Source: Rhizobium sp. R635 (GTDB lineage Bacteria; Pseudomonadota; Alphaproteobacteria; Rhizobiales; Rhizobiaceae). From it: a stretch of 64,000 nt of DNA. The DNA is taken from positions 1 to 64,000 of the forward strand of contig NZ_LOKX01000017.1 of NCBI RefSeq assembly GCF_002211285.1, given 5' to 3'. Both the position numbers and the translations under genes were made by a program. How positions within the stretch are numbered: the stretch's first letter is position 1; every line of letters begins with the position of its first letter. Shown here one piece after another: positions 1-7,904 of this stretch. The notes beneath the pieces are model-generated. The model saw only the letters and a list, made by a program, of their open reading frames with translations, had not been told where the DNA came from and did no database searches.

Positions 1-28
1 GCGGGAGAGTAGGTCGCTGCCAGGTCTG
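1..28 (+). rRNA. rrf: 5S ribosomal RNA, 3' end (partial)
   Basis: The first bases match the conserved 3' arm of alphaproteobacterial 5S rRNA (GGGAGAGTAGGTCGCTGCCAG), so the window opens inside the last rRNA gene of an rrn operon. Only about 28 bases remain, and the exact 3' end is uncertain by a few bases. The initiator tRNA-Met downstream fits the common alphaproteobacterial order 16S-Ile-Ala-23S-5S-fMet. Confidence 0.85.
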
Positions 29-85
29 CAAAACGCAACTAAATAATCTTCTCAAAACAAACCAACGGCCCAAAGCCGAAAAAAG

Positions 86-107
86 GGCCGCCCGCAAAGC
101 GGCCTTT
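86..107 (+). terminator. hairpin downstream of 5S rRNA
   Basis: GGCCGC (86-91) pairs with GCGGCC (99-104), followed by TTTCGTG. This is a short GC stem with a weak T tail. It could end part of the rRNA transcript or act in processing between 5S and tRNA-fMet. Confidence 0.45.
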
Positions 108-145
108 CGTGTTATGATGAAATAAGCTGCCAAGGAAACACGAGA

Positions 146-318
146 CAAATTGCAAGCAATTTGTTCGGGCAGTACGCGTAAATCGCCAAAGGCGCTTTAC
201 GCAGCCGCGACAAATCCAAAGGATTTGCGCTGGACGCGGGGTGGAGCAGCCCGTTCGGCCTAAGATCGATCCACTGGATCGATCTCTAACGGCCTCACCT
301 CGTCAGGCTACGCCTGAC
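146..318. repeat. string of short palindromes in the 5S-fMet spacer
   Basis: Five perfect or near-perfect inverted repeats lie almost end to end: 146-163 (CAAATTGC/GCAATTTG), 176-202 (arms GCGTAAA and CGCC), 211-227 (CAAATCC/GGATTTG), 263-285 (AGATCGATCC/GGATCGATCT) and 302-318 (GTCAGGC/GCCTGAC). The spacer 29-352 contains no credible protein gene. The layout resembles small intergenic mosaic palindromes described in rhizobia (RIME-type), but I cannot assign the family from sequence alone. Confidence 0.6.
235..309 (+). pseudogene. partial, interrupted copy of tRNA-fMet 5' half
   Basis: Bases 235-252 are identical to the first 18 bases of the intact tRNA-fMet at 353-370. After a 46-base palindromic insert, 299-309 (CTCGTCAGGCT) equals tRNA bases 376-386 from the D arm and anticodon stem. 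The copy then diverges and has no T arm or CCA end. The second match overlaps a palindrome arm, so it is weaker evidence than the first. Confidence 0.5.
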
Positions 319-352
319 AGCGCTCCCGGGCAGCACGTCCGGAATGAAATAT

Positions 353-429
<77 letters not shown>

Positions 430-437
430 AACAAATT

Positions 438-465
438 GCCCGCCATCAAGGCGGGCTTTTTGTTT
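438..465 (+). terminator. Rho-independent terminator of the rrn operon
   Basis: GCCCGCC (438-444) and GGCGGGC (450-456) form a 7-bp GC stem with loop ATCAA, followed by TTTTTGTTT. It lies nine bases after the tRNA-fMet CCA and is the probable end of the rrn transcript. Confidence 0.85.
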
Positions 466-542
466 GGTAACGGGTCGAGGATTTAACGCCTCATCAGGGG
501 CCCCCAAGGAGGCAAAGCCGACGCAGAGGGACAGAAAAACTA

Positions 543-565
543 CAAATCCTGCACCCACAACCAAA
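543..565 (+). repeat. imperfect copy of tRNA-fMet 3' end
   Basis: Bases 543-565 match 409-431 (T-arm 3' strand, acceptor, CCA and two further bases) at 21 of 23 positions. The differences are C to A at 553 and G to A at 557. Such tRNA 3'-end copies are typical att remnants of elements that integrate in tRNA genes. The 111 bases between the copies hold the rrn terminator but no integrase or other gene. Confidence 0.55.
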
Positions 566-587
566 TCTCTTCTCAATTCCCTCATCA

Positions 588-616
588 CAAATAGCCCGCT
601 GAAAAGCGGGTTGTTT
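588..616 (-). terminator. terminator of the helicase gene
   Basis: AGCCCGCT (593-600) pairs with AGCGGGTT (605-612) around a GAAA tetraloop, with flanking CAAA/TTTG. It lies 15 bases beyond the helicase stop codon. Read on the minus strand it is followed by TATTTG, and the structure could also work on the plus strand. Confidence 0.6.
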
Positions 617-630
617 GATTCTAAAAGACA

Positions 631-3600
631 TCACACAAACAAGTCCGCTTGCCTCAGAAACGTCGAGGCTGAAACCGTCGCCAAAGCGGCGACTGTCTCC
701 CTGAAATAGGGCAATCCTTCCCAAACAGCTCGATCCCCAACCACATAAAAACGACGCTTGGCGCGCGTCAGGGCTACGTTCAACAGATTCGGCTTCGATG
801 CAGCCCAGCTGGCGGCTCCCCTGTGGTCGGCATCGGCGCCGAGCACCATGAAAACGATGCTCTCCTCCTTGCCCTGGAAGGTATGCACCGTGCCGATGCG
901 TTCCTGCAGCCATTTCGACAGCTTCGGCGGGGAGTAGGTATGTCCGCCCGGATCGACCCATTCCGCGTGGGCGAGAGCCTGCTTCAGCCTGTTTTTGACT
1001 TCCTTGAACGGCGAGATGATGTAGAGATCGGGCAGCGTGCCGTCCCGGGCATAAGTGGCGGTGAGGAGATCGACGATGAAGTCGGTCTGTTCCGCAACGG
1101 CTTGTTTGCCCGATACCCTGCCCTTGATGTCGATCCAGGTGCTGTCGCCGTAAAACGGCGGCGCGTCGCCGGCCGGCCGGCGCTCTCTGAGCCCGAATAC
1201 CATCTTGTCCTGATAGGCGATCCGATTGGCGAGGCTGAACATCGGATCGATGCAGCGCCGGTGCACCCTGAGAGGGCTGCCGACCCAGAGCCCGCCCGCC
1301 TCTTCGCTTGGGATGGTCGTCCCATAGCGGTTGGCGGCATCGGCCAGCATCTGCACCGACGTCTTGTTCGGTGAATATTCTCCCTCCGCGGTGTGCGGCG
1401 AAAGGGCCGAGGCGGCGTTGATCAATGCGCTCGGAAGCGTGAAGACCGGTTCGATCTGCTGGGGATCGCCGATCACCATGACCCGGCGCGCCCGTAACAT
1501 TGCCCCGACTGTCGCCTGCGGCACGGCCTGGCCGGCTTCATCGATGAAAACCCAGCCGATCGAGGCGGTTCCGAGACCATGGAACTGCCGGGCGAAGGAC
1601 GCGAAGGTCGTCGAGACGATCGGGACGATCATGAAAAGGCTCTGCCAGATCAGCGCGACGTGCTCGCCGTCGGCAGGACTGTTGTTGGACAGCAATTTGG
1701 TGATGGCGACGATGTTTCCGCCAAAACCTCCGCCCTTCCTGCCGACATCGGCCAGCCACGCCTCATGCAGCGTCAACGCCGCTTCCAGCAAGGACGAGCG
1801 CAGACCAGCCATTTCGTCCTGATGCCATAGTCCGTCGATCTGGAAGCGGTCCGTTTCGAGGTCGGCAAGACGTTCGGGTAAAACGGGATGGCCGAGGATC
1901 TCCCCGAGCCGGTCGAATTCGTTTCTGTTCTTGGACCAGGTTTCCCGTTGCGACCGCAGTGCCTGTTCGGCCCGCTTCCGTTCCCGCAAAGCTTTTTCCA
2001 TCGCAGGGCGATGCGTGCTGGCGAGCCGATGTTCGCATTCCGCCAATGCCTTGCGCAGTTGCAGCTGTTTGCGCGCATTGGCGACGACATTCTGCCGATG
2101 CTGCCGTACCGCTTTGGTCGGCAGCGCTCTTTCCCACCATGAGGGAGCGCTACGGTCTAGCAGCTGTTCTTCCTCTTTATGATGAGACAGTTCTTCCTTG
2201 AAACCGAGCATTTCGCCCGTGGCCACGTCACATCGCTCCTGAGCATGCCGGAGATCGGCCGATGCTGCCTCGACTGCTTCAAGCGCCTCGCGGCAGAATG
2301 CATCCTGGGAAACGAAGGCGATTTTGCCGTAGAGATCGGCATAACGCACATATTGGCCGATCTTATCCCTCACCGCCCCGTCGGCGGCGTGAAATGCCAC
2401 CGACGCTTCGGCGAAGGTCGGTCCTTCATAGCCCTTCAGCCATTCCCAGATGGTCTGCGGTTTGGCCGCGCCGGACCAGCCGGGCTTCGGCCTGTCGGCG
2501 ATTTCCATGAAGGCGAAACGTTCCTTGAAGGCCCTGCGGTTGCGGGAGTTGCCGAGCGCGCAGGCGATCAGCCCCCATGGCCGGTCCTCCTCGGAGAGCT
2601 TGATAACGGCCCCATTGTTCTTCTGGCAGGCGATCTTGTGGGCGACCGTCTGGAGATATTGGAATGAAGAGGTTTCCGCGATCGAGCTCCGCTTGGGCAG
2701 GTCTCGCGAGATATTCTCCACCGCCGCATTATTCGAGGAGGCAACGACCATTTCGAATCCTGAAAGGGCCGGGATCAGCGCTGATAGCGAAACCGTGCTC
2801 CGATCCGTGAAGATCGCACGGCGCGGCGGCCCGTCAAAGGCGTCGCGCGCCGTCTTCAACGAGGCGAGAACACGGGCGCGCCGAACGATATTGTCTGCGA
2901 ACAGGTCGCGCAGCAGCGTGGTCTTTCCCGTGCCCGGCGGGCCGTTGACGGAGAACAGCCCCGTTTCTCTGAGATCTCCGATCGCCGAATTGATGGCGAA
3001 TTGCTGCATCAGGCTCATCGCATGGTGGGGTTCGCTGAGCCAGCGCCCGCGGTTGAGATTGCCGGGATGTAAGGCCCGAACGATCGCCCGGCGTCCATTC
3101 TCCGAATAGAGGTCGATCCGCTTCTCATGCGCGAGTGGGCTGAGGTATCGTCTGAGCGGCTCCGGGATCTCGCCCTGCTTGATCGAGGTCATCGCCCGCT
3201 CGATATCCTCGATGAAGAAGCTGTTCAGGATGCCGATCTCGTCTTTAGCGTTTTCGCTTTCGTCCTCCTCGTCTTCGCCGTTCAGCGCATGGTTTTCCTG
3301 CGGCGCCGGCAAGGGGATGAGATCGGCTTTCTCCCGCTTGTCGCGATAGCGTATTTCAACGGCGGCGATGGGCTTTTCCTGTTGCGAGGCAAAGCCGGCC
3401 CAATCGCGGAGCAATTCATAGAGCGTCTGGATTTCGGCGGCATTGATCGGTTGATCGGCCGTATCTTCGGAAGATGAAGAGCTCAGATGCCGTTGTGTGC
3501 GAAAGTTTTGCAGCAATTCAGCGAGCCGCCGCTTGCTGTCGGCAAAAGCTTCGGAACTCAAAGAGGAGAGGCCGGATTTCCGCACGCGTCCGAGAGCCCA

Positions 3601-4011
3601 GGGAAGCGTTGAAACCGAGAAGGTCTCGAAGATCGGCTGTCCCAGCGGGTTGAGCTGCAGGCTGGCAAAGCAGGTATCGCCGTCGAGATCGCTGCGTTCG
3701 GCATCCTCATACTCGTTGATATCAGCCGCGGCGCCGTCGAAATACCGGCGGATATCTGCAATTTCGGATTTGTCGAAAACGCCGAGAAACAGCGTAAAGC
3801 CCGTGATCTGCTTTTCCTCGGGTATGACGGGATGGCTGAGTGCTACGCCGTCATCCTCCAATGTTTTGGCATGCAGCCAGAAAACGCTTCGTCCTTCATC
3901 AGGAACGACGCGGCTGGAGAGATCGTAAGGAATGAAGAACTCGATCTTGTGCCAGAAATCGAGAACGGCAAGAAGCCGTTTCCTTTCGGCGTCATCTGCA
4001 TTGGTCTGCAT
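631..4011 (-). CDS. SF1 superfamily (Upf1-like) DNA/RNA helicase, 1126 aa
   Basis: The protein is a large P-loop helicase. Walker A GPPGTGKTT has its lysine at residue 363. Motif II is FIDEAGQ (D824, E825), followed by motif III GDPQQIEPVF. Near the C-terminus are HTFQGKE and ALTRAKRR (about residue 1080, motif VI), the order expected for Upf1/Dna2-type SF1B helicases. About 460 residues separate motifs I and II and include charged, probably coiled-coil stretches (roughly 580-720), so the protein is much larger than a minimal helicase. The roughly 300 N-terminal residues are unrecognised and acidic around 245-265. The gene stands alone between the rrn operon and a GNAT-TPR gene. Its substrate and role (repair, RNA metabolism or defence) cannot be read from the sequence. 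Confidence 0.85.
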   Translation of the reverse strand: MQTNADDAERKRLLAVLDFWHKIEFFIPYDLSSRVVPDEGRSVFWLHAKTLEDDGVALSHPVIPEEKQITGFTLFLGVFDKSEIADIRRYFDGAAADINEYEDAERSDLDGDTCFASLQLNPLGQPIFETFSVSTLPWALGRVRKSGLSSLSSEAFADSKRRLAELLQNFRTQRHLSSSSSEDTADQPINAAEIQTLYELLRDWAGFASQQEKPIAAVEIRYRDKREKADLIPLPAPQENHALNGEDEEDESENAKDEIGILNSFFIEDIERAMTSIKQGEIPEPLRRYLSPLAHEKRIDLYSENGRRAIVRALHPGNLNRGRWLSEPHHAMSLMQQFAINSAIGDLRETGLFSVNGPPGTGKTTLLRDLFADNIVRRARVLASLKTARDAFDGPPRRAIFTDRSTVSLSALIPALSGFEMVVASSNNAAVENISRDLPKRSSIAETSSFQYLQTVAHKIACQKNNGAVIKLSEEDRPWGLIACALGNSRNRRAFKERFAFMEIADRPKPGWSGAAKPQTIWEWLKGYEGPTFAEASVAFHAADGAVRDKIGQYVRYADLYGKIAFVSQDAFCREALEAVEAASADLRHAQERCDVATGEMLGFKEELSHHKEEEQLLDRSAPSWWERALPTKAVRQHRQNVVANARKQLQLRKALAECEHRLASTHRPAMEKALRERKRAEQALRSQRETWSKNRNEFDRLGEILGHPVLPERLADLETDRFQIDGLWHQDEMAGLRSSLLEAALTLHEAWLADVGRKGGGFGGNIVAITKLLSNNSPADGEHVALIWQSLFMIVPIVSTTFASFARQFHGLGTASIGWVFIDEAGQAVPQATVGAMLRARRVMVIGDPQQIEPVFTLPSALINAASALSPHTAEGEYSPNKTSVQMLADAANRYGTTIPSEEAGGLWVGSPLRVHRRCIDPMFSLANRIAYQDKMVFGLRERRPAGDAPPFYGDSTWIDIKGRVSGKQAVAEQTDFIVDLLTATYARDGTLPDLYIISPFKEVKNRLKQALAHAEWVDPGGHTYSPPKLSKWLQERIGTVHTFQGKEESIVFMVLGADADHRGAASWAASKPNLLNVALTRAKRRFYVVGDRAVWEGLPYFRETVAALATVSASTFLRQADLFV

Positions 4012-4135
4012 GACTTCTCACTGAGGAGTTGCAAATAGGCTCTTGCCTCTTTTAACAACGATCCCAGCTCAAAATCAAAGAGCATGCGGTTCTGCGTGAA
4101 ACCGTCCGAACGCATTCCCCGAATGGCAAACCGCG

Positions 4136-5788
4136 TCAATGCAGGCGCGGCCGGCGCTTTTCGCCGAGATAGCGCCCCCGGTTCCAGCGCTCGATGGTTT
4201 CCGGCGGGATGTCCGTCTTGTGCGGGGCCGGTTCGGTGACTGAGCGGATACGTTCGAGGGCGATACCCGCCTTGGCGGCATAGTCGAGTGCGGTGGGATC
4301 GTCTGAATGCACCTCGCAGATCGCCGCGAAGACCGCTTCCGCCTCAGTCAGACGTTTGCTGGCAGCAAGCGCGATGCCGCGCTTGTAATGCGCCTGGACG
4401 AGATGCGGTCCGATCTGGCCGATCTGCCGGAAAGTCTCCGCCGCCTGGTCGTATTGATGCAGGGCAAGCTGCGTGTCGCCAAGCCGCATCTGGATCGGGC
4501 TCGGATCGGAAGCCCGCTCGACCAGCGTCTTATAGGCGGTCAAGGCCTCCGTCAGCTTACCTCGGTCGAACAGCAGGTTGGCGAGCCCGAATTCCGCGCC
4601 GGTATGGCCCGGAGCCGATTGCAGCACTTGATTGAAAGCGATCTCGGCTTTGCCCTTGGCGCCGTTGCGATACATGTCGAGCGCCTGTTCGTAGACGAAA
4701 CGAATGCTGCGCGGGTTGAGCGCCCCATGCAGATTGACGCCGCTGCGGGTGCGGAAGAGGGTGCAACTGATCCGTCTTTCCTCGACGCCGAACATATATT
4801 TGTAAGGTTCGTTTCCGCGCAGGAAATCATAGGTCTTGAAGCCGTCCTCGATCGCCCGCCGGATGCAGTAGCCATGCAGGATGAGGCCGGGCGACGGCGT
4901 CTTCCAGCTTTCGTCGCGGCCGGTGATGTAAAAGAGGATGGCCTTCTTCTGCCGGTCGACGATATTCGCCAGCGCCCCGAGCGGCTGGTCGCCATGCCAG
5001 AGGACCGGCACGTCGAGATTGCCGCTGTTGAAACAGTCCATCAGCATTTCGCGCGTGGTGACGATCAGCCGTTCGGTTCGTTCCGCCCCCTTTCGCTCGC
5101 TCCATTTGATACGCCAGAGATTGAAAAGGATGTCGAGATCGCGGTCGATGGTCTCAGCGGTCGCCATCGTGATCCGGTAGATGTCGTCGCCTTCGACTTT
5201 GCGCAGGAAACGGCGGAGTTTCTGGCGCGTCTGGCTGCTCATGCGCTGTTCGAGATAGTCGTCGAAGCTCGCCGGCAGTGAAACGATAGGGCAGATCGTA
5301 TTGTCGATATTCTCGCTGTTCTTGGGCGAACTGTCGTGAAACATCACCTCCGGCCCCTGCAGCGCCCGGATCATCTTCTCGCGCCGGCCGGCAGGGCCGC
5401 TGAAATATTCGAGTTTCAGCTCCGTCCAGTTCTGATGTCTGAGAAACGAGGCAAAGCCGGCAATGGCATGGTGTTCGTAGTCCGGCTGGACGATGAAGCC
5501 GGTATAATCGGCCGAGAAATTCCCTGCCATCATGATCTCGTCGTAGAACAGCCCCGTCTTCTCGTTGAGATGAGTGATGAGCCGCAGCGGAAAGAAAGCG
5601 ACATAGGGTGCTTCGGGATCGCGCTCGCGCAACGCGAGGATGAACCAGCGGCGCCGGCGCGAGAGATAATTCCTGAGCCAGGTCCAGGAGAGGAAATGCT
5701 GCGCATCGGGATCTGCCATGAAGACCTGATCCCAGTTGTCGTGTACCGCCTCCAACCCGGCAATGGTATCGATGATATCTATGCGCAT
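4136..5788 (-). CDS. GNAT (FemAB/CelD-like) acyltransferase with C-terminal TPRs, 550 aa
   Basis: Residues about 1-370 resemble the acetyltransferase_6 (CelD/BioF2-like) family. Matching features are HFLSWTWLRNYL near the N-terminus and a GNAT-type core with GLILHGYCIRRAIEDG then YDFLRGNEPYKYMFG. Residues about 390-510 form tetratricopeptide-like helical repeats (AEIAFNQVLQSAPGHTGAEF, LTEALTAYKTLVERA, YDQAAETFRQIGQIGP, LTEAEAVFAAICEVH). Members of this family are linked to cellulose and exopolysaccharide production. The minus-strand position behind the type I secretion cluster suggests a cell-surface role, but its acceptor is unknown. The tail is basic (GEKRRPRLH). Confidence 0.75.
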   Translation of the reverse strand: MRIDIIDTIAGLEAVHDNWDQVFMADPDAQHFLSWTWLRNYLSRRRRWFILALRERDPEAPYVAFFPLRLITHLNEKTGLFYDEIMMAGNFSADYTGFIVQPDYEHHAIAGFASFLRHQNWTELKLEYFSGPAGRREKMIRALQGPEVMFHDSSPKNSENIDNTICPIVSLPASFDDYLEQRMSSQTRQKLRRFLRKVEGDDIYRITMATAETIDRDLDILFNLWRIKWSERKGAERTERLIVTTREMLMDCFNSGNLDVPVLWHGDQPLGALANIVDRQKKAILFYITGRDESWKTPSPGLILHGYCIRRAIEDGFKTYDFLRGNEPYKYMFGVEERRISCTLFRTRSGVNLHGALNPRSIRFVYEQALDMYRNGAKGKAEIAFNQVLQSAPGHTGAEFGLANLLFDRGKLTEALTAYKTLVERASDPSPIQMRLGDTQLALHQYDQAAETFRQIGQIGPHLVQAHYKRGIALAASKRLTEAEAVFAAICEVHSDDPTALDYAAKAGIALERIRSVTEPAPHKTDIPPETIERWNRGRYLGEKRRPRLH

Positions 5789-5943
5789 GCTGCCCCCAAT
5801 ACCCCAAACGCCACTCGGGAAATTTCATTCTAGTGGGAAACATCGATCTTCAAATAAACCGTCCGGATGATTTGCAGCGCTTAAATAGGGCTATTCATTA
5901 GCCGGCACATAAATCGGAGGCCCGCAGTCGCGCCTGCTGCCCT

Positions 5944-6435
5944 TCAGAGCTCTCCCGCTATCCGCGTGCTCGCATGAATGAAGGCCCAGAGCGTCCGGCT
6001 GATCGCGACGATTTCGGCGATCGACTTTTCCAGAAGATCGAGCTCGCGCTCGTCCATCTGCTCGATCTTGCCGTAGCGGATCTCCTTGTCGTCCTCGACG
6101 AGCCGCATCAGCTGGGTGCTCGATATCTCTCCTCTCTCGTCGAAGGAATAGATGCAGTGATTGTATTTGTTGCGCGTCTTGGATTCCTTCTTCAGCCGCG
6201 ACATGGCTGAAAGGATTGCCTTGCGGTCGGCAGGAGAGGTCGAGGCGAGCTTGGCAAGCCTTTCGACGAGATCGATCCGAGCGCGCGTCGTGTTGAGGGT
6301 CAGGAACACGACGATGGCCGCCTCCTTCTCCACCCGGAGAAGATGGGCGATGATATAGATCAGCAGGCTTTCGGTATTCGTCCAGACATAGTTCAGGCGG
6401 CCGACCCGCAACAGGACATCGGACATCGCCGCCAT
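5944..6435 (-). CDS. hypothetical helical protein, 163 aa
   Basis: No family recognised. The protein is predicted to be mostly alpha-helical and charged, with an N-terminal stretch LNYVWTNTESLLIYIIAHLL that may associate with a membrane or form a hydrophobic core. It ends in a leucine/isoleucine-rich segment (ELDLLEKSIAEIVAISRTLW). The start at 6435 (MAAMSDVL) is preferred over an in-frame ATG at 6492 because GAAAGAGG sits five bases upstream of it. It lies 113 bases downstream of the secretion adaptor gene on the same strand and may be co-transcribed. Confidence 0.6.
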   Translation of the reverse strand: MAAMSDVLLRVGRLNYVWTNTESLLIYIIAHLLRVEKEAAIVVFLTLNTTRARIDLVERLAKLASTSPADRKAILSAMSRLKKESKTRNKYNHCIYSFDERGEISSTQLMRLVEDDKEIRYGKIEQMDERELDLLEKSIAEIVAISRTLWAFIHASTRIAGEL

Positions 6436-6548
6436 GCCAGACCTCTTTCTCCCCGAAGGGTGCGACCCATCCCAAGGGATGCAGGCCGTCATTATAGCAG
6501 AACCGCGGATGATCCGTCATATCGGCGGACCGCTCGGATGAAGAGCGA

Positions 6549-7904
6549 TCAGCGCTCCTTGAAGGCACGGGACATGCTGTCGGTGATCGGTTTGCTCAAA
6601 TATTCGAAGAAGGTGCGCTCCGACGTCTGGATCAGCACTTCCGCCGGCATGCCGGGAACGGGATGGAAATTATGCACGCGCGCAATTTCGGAATCCGGTA
6701 TTTCGACGCGCACGATATAGACGTCCTTGACCGAGAGGCCGGCATTCTCCTCGATCGAATCGGCCGAGACGTAGAAGACCCTACCCTCGAGAACCGGGGT
6801 CGTGCGCCGGTTGAGCGCCGTCAGACGGATCGAAGCCGTTTCCCCCTCGCGCAATTGATCGATGGAAGTGCGCAGCACCTGTGCTTCCAGGATCAGCGGC
6901 ACATGCGCCGGCAAGATTTCCATGATCGGCTTGCCCGTCATAATGACGCCGCCGGCCGTGTGGAAATAGGAGCGCACCACCGTGCCCGATACCGGCGAGC
7001 GGATGACGGTGCGTTCAAGCACACCGGCGGCCTCGCGCATTTGCTCCCGCACGCTGTCCAGGTCGGATTCGGCGGTCTCGAGCGCATCGAGCGCCGCCTG
7101 CTTGTTCGAATTGACGGCGATGACGGCTTCCTGGCGGAATTTGGCGATTTCGGCTTCGCTCTCGTTGATCTCGCCGTTCAGCCGCGAAATGTCGCCCATC
7201 GCATCGGCGATCGCCCGCTCGATCGCCAGCAGATCCGTCTTGCGCATATAGCCGACCTTGACCAGCCGGGCCTTGGAATCGCGTTCCTCGGTCAGCAGCG
7301 CCAGCTGCCTTTCAAAGGATTCCCGCTGGCCCTTATAGCCGTCGAAGCGATATTCCAGCGACTTGATGTTCTTCTCGATCAGGTTCAGCTGCTCTTCGAG
7401 CTTGATCTGCTTGCTGTGGAAGACGACGTTCTGGCTCTGGATGATCGCGTAGATATCGGGATCGCTCACTTCCTTGGTGACGATGTCGGGAATGTGGAAT
7501 TGCTTGAGGCCCTGCGCTTCGGCGCGAAGCCGCGCGACGACGGCCTCGAGGCGCAGGCGGCGAAGCTGCAGCATCCGTTCGTTCGAGCGTGATGCCGTGG
7601 GATCGAGGGTCAGCAGGATATCGCCCTCCCTAACCGTGTCACCTTCGCTGACGCGCATCTCCTTGATGATGCCGCCTTCCAGATGCTGGACGATCTTGTT
7701 GTTGCCGGTCGCGACGAAGCTTCCCTGCGCGATGATCGCCGAGGCGAGCGGCGCGGTTGCGGCCCAGAAGCCGAACCCTCCGAAGGAGACGAAGAGCACC
7801 GTCAGGCCGACGATGCTGTGCAGACGGATCGAGCGCGGCACCTCGCTATACCATTCGATCTGCGAGGAGCCGGATGCCTCCTGTTTTTTCCCCATGTCGT
7901 TCAT
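6549..7904 (-). CDS. HlyD-family periplasmic adaptor of a type I secretion system, 451 aa
   Basis: This is the membrane-fusion subunit that would link the inner-membrane ABC exporter to an outer-membrane TolC-like channel. It has a short cytoplasmic N-terminus, one transmembrane segment (about residues 27-48, LHSIVGLTVLFVSFGGFGFW), a lipoyl/barrel half (GSFVATGNNKIVQHLEGGII), a long coiled coil (about 110-280), the second barrel half (VIRSPVSGTVV) and a beta-barrel C-terminus. The start ATG at 7904 overlaps the exporter stop as ATGA, indicating translational coupling; the 42 residues that could be read upstream are not needed. No tolC gene is in the window. Confidence 0.92.
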   Translation of the reverse strand: MNDMGKKQEASGSSQIEWYSEVPRSIRLHSIVGLTVLFVSFGGFGFWAATAPLASAIIAQGSFVATGNNKIVQHLEGGIIKEMRVSEGDTVREGDILLTLDPTASRSNERMLQLRRLRLEAVVARLRAEAQGLKQFHIPDIVTKEVSDPDIYAIIQSQNVVFHSKQIKLEEQLNLIEKNIKSLEYRFDGYKGQRESFERQLALLTEERDSKARLVKVGYMRKTDLLAIERAIADAMGDISRLNGEINESEAEIAKFRQEAVIAVNSNKQAALDALETAESDLDSVREQMREAAGVLERTVIRSPVSGTVVRSYFHTAGGVIMTGKPIMEILPAHVPLILEAQVLRTSIDQLREGETASIRLTALNRRTTPVLEGRVFYVSADSIEENAGLSVKDVYIVRVEIPDSEIARVHNFHPVPGMPAEVLIQTSERTFFEYLSKPITDSMSRAFKER

